64,000 nucleotides of DNA from Closterium sp. Naga37s-1 (Eukaryota > Streptophyta > Zygnematophyceae > Desmidiales > Closteriaceae): NCBI GenBank assembly GCA_947471745.1, contig CANJKZ010000724.1:4832001-4896000 (forward strand). Reading direction: 5' to 3'. Position 1 is the stretch's first letter, and every line of letters starts with the position of its first letter. Made by a program: the position numbers and the translations under genes. Below the pieces are notes generated by a model. The model ran no database searches, was not told the DNA's origin, and was given only the letters and a program-made list of their open reading frames with translations. This document shows positions 58,485 through 64,000 of the stretch, one piece after another.

Positions 58485-60034
58485 CTGCACCACCATGCCA
58501 CTCCCGTGAAACAACAAATTAAAATAATGGTATAGCAATGGAGAAACTCGTCTGTCTTCATTGGTGGAGTGGAGAGCACAAATTGATGAGCTTTATACAT
58601 GAGGCTGCACAGGGTGGGTGTTGTTAGCACGTGCCACTCCATTCAGCAAATACGGAACTTCTTGGGTAGAATTACAGGAAACGAATTCAAGAAGTGCAAG
58701 GAGAATTTAAGAAGTTGAAAGAAAACCACACAAACTGATTGTATCCGAGGTACGAAGTGCATGAGCATCCATGATTTTAAACACCTGTATGCTCATCCGC
58801 CATCCCATAAATGGGAACAAATGGAAATTGTTACGAGCTTCGTTATATTGAAAGGCAGTTGTTACGTGAAGAAGAAGAAAAAAAACAACTGCAGCAGACG
58901 AGAGTAGGTAGCAGCAGGAGGCTGTTACCCGGAGCACAGGAGGCGGTGTTGGCGAGGGTGGTGCCCTGGATGAACCCCGGCGGACACACACAGGAGTAGC
59001 TGCCCTTGCCATCGTTCACACACGTGCCCACCACACACGGGTTGCGAGTGCTGGACCCACACACGTCCACTGGGGGGGAGGGCAGAAGGAAGAGTGGGGG
59101 CATGGGAGCATGCATGAACATGGGCAGACGGCATCAGGACGCGTGATGGAAATTTAGACCACCAGGATTTATTAATTTACAAATTCTTCCTCAATTAGTG
59201 AAAGGAATGAAACTGGCGGACATGGAAAGGCATGCTGTGGTGTGGGTGTGGGAGGAGGTGCGTGATCAAGCATCAAAGAATGAAAATGAGGATGGGTATG
59301 GAAACACGCACAGTTACAGGACATAGGCCAAGTGGAGGTTGAAGGTTAGCAAACAGAATGTGCTGAAACCAACCCAACCAACAGGATGAAGTGAACGCCC
59401 TCCCAAGAGAATCGTCTCTCGAGAATTAGTCTGTAAATCACAGAACCATGTAGTGCACATGTACACATCACTGGTGACCCTCCCCTGGTGCGTGTTACCA
59501 TAGGCACAGGTGTACGACCCATCGGCGTTCTTGACTTGAGCAAAGCGGGCGTCAGTGCACTTGCAGCGATTGCTGGTGCCCTTCTTGCTGCAGTTATACC
59601 GCCCGCACGGGTTGAAGACACCGGAGTGTTGGTTGCTGTACTGGAAGGAGCGTGACCCACACGGATCAGCACTGCCTGCTCGACACATCAGGTGGTAATG
59701 GGTTGTGGGCACAAAACATGGCTGTCAGGATGAATTCACCAGCTGTCATCACAGGGATGCAAAGAAAAACAGGAAAAAAACTATCACCCTCACTTCTGAC
59801 AACAGGGAAGAGGCCCGGGAGAGTGTTGATGCCGCAGATGCCGTCGCCACTGCGAATGTCCATGCGCATGTGGCCCTGGTCGCCCCAGGCTGTGCCCCAT
59901 GAGTTGCGGATGATCCAGAAGGGCGGCAGCACGGCGGAGTTGGAGGGGTCGGAGCCCGCAGAGAGGTAGCCCACCACCAGCACCACGTGGTTCAGGTGGT
60001 TGCTGAAACACTCCTCGTCCGCGTACTTGCCTCT
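57065..60034 (-). CDS. Partial gene 3: papain-family protease C-terminal half fused to EGF-like and LysM modules
   Basis: Seven exons are visible on the minus strand: 60034-59794, 59675-59499, 59069-58929, 58484-58381, 58170-58078, 57933-57586, 57295-57065. They total 1335 bases with all phases consistent (444 aa plus stop). The first encodes the His and Asn part of a C1A (papain) protease, then come a Cys-rich module, an EGF-like module and three to four LysM-like modules. A secreted or vacuolar protease tethered to chitin- or peptidoglycan-type glycans is the likely idea, but this is inference. The exons with the catalytic Cys, propeptide and signal are not found upstream; repeats occupy that region. 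The gene is either 5'-truncated or has a very long first intron. It ends 148 bases from gene 2, tail to tail. Confidence 0.72.
57295..57394 (-). other. Duplicated splice acceptor before last exon of gene 3
   Basis: About 40 bases around the acceptor (CCTGCAG plus the codons [10 protein letters not shown]) occur twice, with exon starts at 57394 and 57295. The 99 bases between them stay open, so use of either acceptor keeps frame and adds or omits 33 residues. Confidence 0.75.
58929..59675 (-). CDS. Gene 3 exons: two cysteine-rich / EGF-like modules
   Basis: Exon 59675-59499 encodes a module with [13 protein letters not shown] and C-AYG spacing, a loose EGF-like or granulin-like pattern. Exon 59069-58929 encodes a clearer EGF module: [20 protein letters not shown] then [11 protein letters not shown]. 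Both are symmetrical phase-1 exons, the arrangement expected of shuffled EGF modules. Confidence 0.75.
59794..60034 (-). CDS. Gene 3 exon: papain His/Asn half
   Basis: It encodes [20 protein letters not shown] (catalytic His in NHVV), then [20 protein letters not shown] (catalytic Asn in RNSWG) and [17 protein letters not shown], the standard end of C1A proteases. The acceptor TGGCAG lies at 60035. The phase-0 start and phase-1 exit (GTGAGG) match the next exon. Confidence 0.85.
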
Positions 60035-61726
60035 CTGCCAGCACACACACACGGCCAGAGGATGCCCGTACAGATGGAGCAAGGATGCACAAGAATGAGC
60101 AACATGAAAAAAAACATGTCAACATTGAAGTCAAACTGAGAGGAACTGGTCACCAGTCGAACCGAAACAGTTCGTTCTGTTTTGAACCGAAACTGGGGAA
60201 GCAGGGGTTCAATATTTCCCTCGCCATGTGTGGTTAAGCTTCTCTCGGATCGAATCGAACTGTAACCGGTTCGGTTCGTTTCACCAGCAGCTTTCGCTGA
60301 GGTCCCATTATTCAGCGATGCTTTCCATTTCGAGACTGATTTCATTTTAAGTGACTGCTAGCGCGGCAGTGGGGGGTCGATGGGGGGTGGAGTGAGGGGG
60401 GGAAACCGGACGGGGTAGGGAGAGGCTGCTCAAGGTAAATAGGTACTTGGGTGAGCGCGCAGTCAAGACAACCTCACCTCTTGATCACTAGTGCATGGCA
60501 ACGAACATAGACACGCACGAAGGAGGTGAAAAAGAATTGACTCGCTATTTCTGACACCTCATCACATTGTATGGCAATGACACATGGCAGCCACACAGAC
60601 TGATCTACACATTCATAACTCCCACATATGAATGAGCAAATGGCCCGACCCAGGTCGACCCGATTTGGCTGGGTCAGGCGGGTCCTGGGTCGGGCTGGGT
60701 CAGGACCCTGCGGGTCCAATATTTCAAGATGCCGACCCGACCGAACAGAGGCGCGTCAAATAGGACCGGGCTCCAGGTCGGGTCGACCCCAAAGCGGGTC
60801 GAATATCTGAACCTGCTTTCGCCCTCGCTCTGCGCAGGTCGGCGGTTTTGCCCGCTAGTCTGATTTCGGGATGAACTGAGTCAGCAAAGTCAGGCACCCC
60901 CTCTTCCCAGTCAAGATTGTTGGAACGAAAAATCCCAACCGATGAGCCATCGCTTACAATTTGTCACCACACTGAATCTATCTACAATACCCAATCCCCC
61001 CCATACCCTTTACAGATCTTGACATTGAGCTCATGCCAACCCTAGCGCCATCCTTCAGCCCATAGCTGATAGCTTCCACCCAAATGCCGAGTTTGGCAAC
61101 TATTTTAGCTCCTAACAGTAATAAACAGTCCCACCCACCACGTACCTGACCCGATTTCGGTTCGACCCGCCCGGGTTGCTGGGTCGACTCGACCTGGAAA
61201 TAGCTAAAACTAGGTCACAGTTCAACCCGACCCGGCCAGGTATACCTGGCCCGACATGGCCGGGTCGGTGATTGGGAAATAGGCTTCAACATGAAGCTCG
61301 GCGGGCCGGTGATTGAGAAATAGGCTTGAACATGAAGTTCGGTGGGTCGGGTTTTGCCCAGGTCGGGCCAGGGTTCCAAACGCCAACCCGGCCGGGGGTC
61401 GGGTCAACCCGATTCTCAAGATCGGGTCGAGTCGGGGTTTGACCCGATAATGACCCAGCCTGGAAACGGCTCATTTATCTAGGTATCGGATCGGATCTAT
61501 GAGTAGCGCGACGGTTGGGCTGAACGAAAGCGCTAGGGTTGGGCTGCGCTGAATGTCTAGAACTGTGAAAGTGTACGGCGGGGGGGGAAGGAGGGTTGGG
61601 TATTGTAGATCCAGTGCGGTGACGAGTGGTAAGTGGTGGCAAATTGGTTGGGAATATTTTTTTAAACAACAATTTGACGGTGAGGAGGGAGTGCTTGGCA
61701 AAGTTAGTTGCGCAATTAGATAGACT
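60035..61726. other. Region upstream of gene 3: GGGTCGGGTC-rich repeats, no gene
   Basis: 60640-61480 is dense in GACCCGACCC/GGGTCGGGTC words in both orientations, the same family as 46255-47155. 60950-61120 is plain AT-richer DNA. I looked for the missing papain exons (CGSCW-type motif) on the minus strand and found none. Confidence 0.5.
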
Positions 61727-61835
61727 GGCGAAAATCGCCAATCTGTGCAGATCAGCATGCGAATCCGCCAATCTGCGCAAATCAGCAGGCGAAATCACCA
61801 ATCTGCGCGGTCCACGGGGGAAATCGCCGATCTGC
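61727..61835. repeat. About 30-base tandem repeat
   Basis: Four imperfect copies of GCGAAATCGCCAATCTGCGC plus about ten variable bases, directly left of a Copia fragment. Confidence 0.75.
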
Positions 61836-62083
61836 ACGTACCAGCCGGACTACTCCAACGACGCGATTGGCCGAGTGTGCAAGCTGCTGAAGAGCCTCTA
61901 CGGGCTGAAGCAGTCGCCGCTGTTGTGGTACTCGGAGCTCGACGCGGTGCTGACCGACGCCGACTAACAGAAGAGCCAAGACGACGAGGCCCTCTATTTC
62001 AAGGTGGGCGACGACAGAGTAGCGTGTTGGGTGCTCGTCTACATCGACGATCTGCTCGCCGCCAGCAGCAGCCTCTGTCGCGT
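61836..62083 (+). mobile_element. Copia reverse-transcriptase fragment, E family (fossil)
   Basis: It encodes VCKLLKSLYGLKQSPLLWY and ACWVLVYIDDLLAASSS, closely matching element E. It is a short scrap with at least one break and no LTRs. Confidence 0.8.
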
Positions 62084-62121
62084 TGAGTGCGGCTAACCGG
62101 TGGGTTAGACGCACTTAACAC
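62084..62121. repeat. Imperfect 38-base palindrome
   Basis: Arms GTTGAGTGCGGCTAACC and GGGTTAGACGCACTTAAC pair with two mismatches around a 3-base centre. It sits exactly at the end of the Copia scrap. Confidence 0.75.
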
Positions 62122-64000
62122 AGCAGCTAGGGTAAGTGGGATAATGTTGTTTACCTTTGTTACTTCCTTTCTTTGCTTTTCTTGCTTTCATGCGGTTTAC
62201 TGGACTATACTCTTATCTGTAATGTGGGAGGCGAGTTGGTGAGGGAGAGGTCGAGGAGGAGGAGTTGTGCAGGTGGAGGGCGAGCTCAGGGAATTAAATT
62301 CGAAGCTGGCAACTGAATTCGAATTGGATTCGAAGCTGGCAATTGAATTGGAAGTGCTGGCAATTCAACTCACCGCCAACCAGCCTGAATGGTGGTGCAT
62401 GCCCAGTGGGTCCCAGCTCGAGCCAGCTAGCTCCTGGAATTCCTCGCGACTAGCTCAGAGAGCTCGGAGGCTCACAGCAACTAGGCAGAGGATAGGCAGG
62501 AGGGAGAGCAGGGTAGAATCGCTAGGGAGGATTCTGATTCACTCGCTTTTTGCTTGTATGTTTCTCGCTGATGCACTCGCTTTTTGCTTGTATGTTTCTC
62601 GCTTACTACAATTTGTTTTCCTAATCCAAAGGGAGCTAGCAATAGGAGAAGCTAACAGCAAACTGACGGAGCCCTCGCGAGGGAGAGCGTAGAGGAGCGT
62701 ACGGGCGCAGAGGCCCGGTGTTAGTCACAGAGTCGGGGCTGTGAGGCATGAATGATACTGATCCCGATCTACACATCCATCAGTTGAGATCGGGACAGAG
62801 GTATCCCGCTAGGACTATGGAAGGTCGGGAAGAGCCGCCTGTGAAGCCTGGATTTTGTGTAGATGGAGGAGTTAACGAGGCGCAGGGAGCAAAGGACCCT
62901 GATCGGCCGAAGGAGGGTGAGAATCGTCAGGAGAACTTGCCCAGCTCGGTGCACAACTCGCCAGGGCGACATAGCGAGGCAAGATCTGGGCAGGAGGGAT
63001 CGCAGCAAGGAACGCCTGAGCGCGGCGGGAAGCATAGCAGAACTTCAGAGAAGAGAATTTCCGTGGTCTGTTTGGAGGGCGCAGTGCCACCAAGGGGCCC
63101 GAGCAAGGGGGCTGGCCTGCAGGAAGCAGAGAGAGGGAAGCCGCAAGCTGGGGGACAGGGAGGTCTATGAACACGGCGCCTCCAAAGATCGAGATACCAG
63201 ACCGCTTCTCAGGGGCACCAGGTGAAGAGCCAACACTGAAGAACTACCTTATGATGATTGATGATATACGGTACACCTGGGAGAGAGAGGGGTTAGATCC
63301 GATAGAATTTTTCAGAGGTTTGGGAAGGACATTGAAAGGGGAGGCACTGACACACTACAGAGTGGAGCGTCAGGGGCTGTTGCTGCAATGCAAGAACGGG
63401 GACTTTGCGCAGGGAGAGATCACTGATCGATTTTTGGACACACTGCGCAAGCAATTCCCCGGGCACTCAGCTGAGCATATGATCGAGTTCCAAGCTTTTA
63501 AAAGAGGACGGGCTGAGTCGTTGCTGGCATACTACAACCGGCTGCTGGAGCTGGCTGAGGATATGGGCTGCGTTGAGGAGCGTACCTTGGTGACGAAATT
63601 CCTGGGGGGGTTGGAGGAGGAGCTGATGAATGAAATGAAGACACGACTGTATGCTTTGGGGATGAAGGCGAGACTCAGGCAGGTGTATCAAGTGGCGAAA
63701 GAAGTGGAGGAAGGGTGGAGGTTCTTCGAAGGATTGAGAGGAGCAAGCTCCAGCCGGTCAAACGAGCGAAAGACCTGCATGGGCAGCAGCTGAAGGAAAG
63801 AGGGGAGAGGAAGAGCGTAGAGAGAAGCCCTGGGAAGACACAAGGCGGTGCCATAAGTGTGGGGAAAAGGGGCATATACGGAAGGACTGCACGGTGGGCA
63901 TCGTATGCGACACCTGTGGCGTGGAGGGGCACTTCAGGCGAGACTGCCCCAAGGCGCCCACCTGCACCAACTGCGGCAAGAAGGGACACACGAAGGAAAG
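62122..64000 (+). mobile_element. Element J: Gypsy (Ty3) gag end, runs off the window
   Basis: A retrotransposon-type gag domain lies at about 63.17-63.75 kb (core FRGLGRTLKGEALTHYRVER and FLDTLRKQFPGHSAEHMIEF). Three CCHC knuckles follow at about 63.85-64.0 kb (CHKCGEKGHIRKDC, CDTCGVEGHFRRDC, CTNCGKKGH). A charged leader region precedes it (about 62.75-63.16 kb). The left end is uncertain. 62122-62750 probably is LTR or leader, and includes a 34-base direct repeat at 62540-62607. About one break is present in the visible part. The family is Ty3/Gypsy-like, not the same as H. Confidence 0.7.

Overview
The window looks like nuclear DNA of a green-lineage (streptophyte) plant or alga. The evidence is spliced genes with plant-style GT-AG introns, leucine-rich-repeat genes in which each repeat is its own 72-base exon, an L-type (legume-type) lectin domain, LysM domains, and plant-type Copia and chromodomain Gypsy retroelements primed by initiator tRNA-Met. 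I cannot name the species. A charophyte alga or bryophyte is my best guess. No tRNA gene, rRNA gene or CRISPR array was recognised.

Layout. 1-13.7 kb: flanking DNA, a broken Copia element with short near-identical LTRs (A), a very young and almost whole Copia element (B, perfect 5-base target duplication), and a small Tourist-like MITE. 14.3-22.0 kb, minus strand: host gene 1, a 19-exon secreted LRR-EGF protein (587 aa predicted) with introns full of simple repeats. 23.3-26.0 kb: a nested set made of a small non-autonomous LTR element (C), a miniature LTR element (TRIM) inside one of its LTRs, and a 5'-truncated LINE in its interior. 26-46.3 kb: a retroelement graveyard. It holds a minus-strand Copia (E) with two tandem LTRs, and a Copia (G) carrying a partial copy of a sister Copia (F) and a chromodomain Gypsy (H). 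H itself contains a near-identical copy of the 3' end of F.

46.3-47.7 kb holds a GGTCGGGTT-rich repeat. 47.7-56.9 kb, plus strand, is host gene 2: signal peptide, LRR cap, 14 LRRs, an EGF-like module and an L-type lectin domain, with no kinase. Tail-to-tail with it (148 bases apart), 57.1-60.0 kb on the minus strand, lies a partial host gene. It encodes the C-terminal half of a papain-family protease followed by two cysteine-rich/EGF-like modules and several LysM-like modules. Its 5' exons, including the catalytic cysteine, are not found. Upstream lie GGGTCGGGTC-rich repeats, a Copia fragment and the gag end of a Gypsy element that runs off the window.

The three host genes all appear to encode extracellular or wall-facing proteins built from recognition modules (LRR, EGF, lectin, LysM). 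The most notable items are the protease-EGF-LysM architecture with a duplicated in-frame splice acceptor, the LRR-EGF-lectin gene with a probable GC-AG intron, and a TRIM whose LTR/primer-site junction reads as a tRNA-Glu-like pol III promoter. All gene models were made by eye from splice sites and phase; none has transcript support here.
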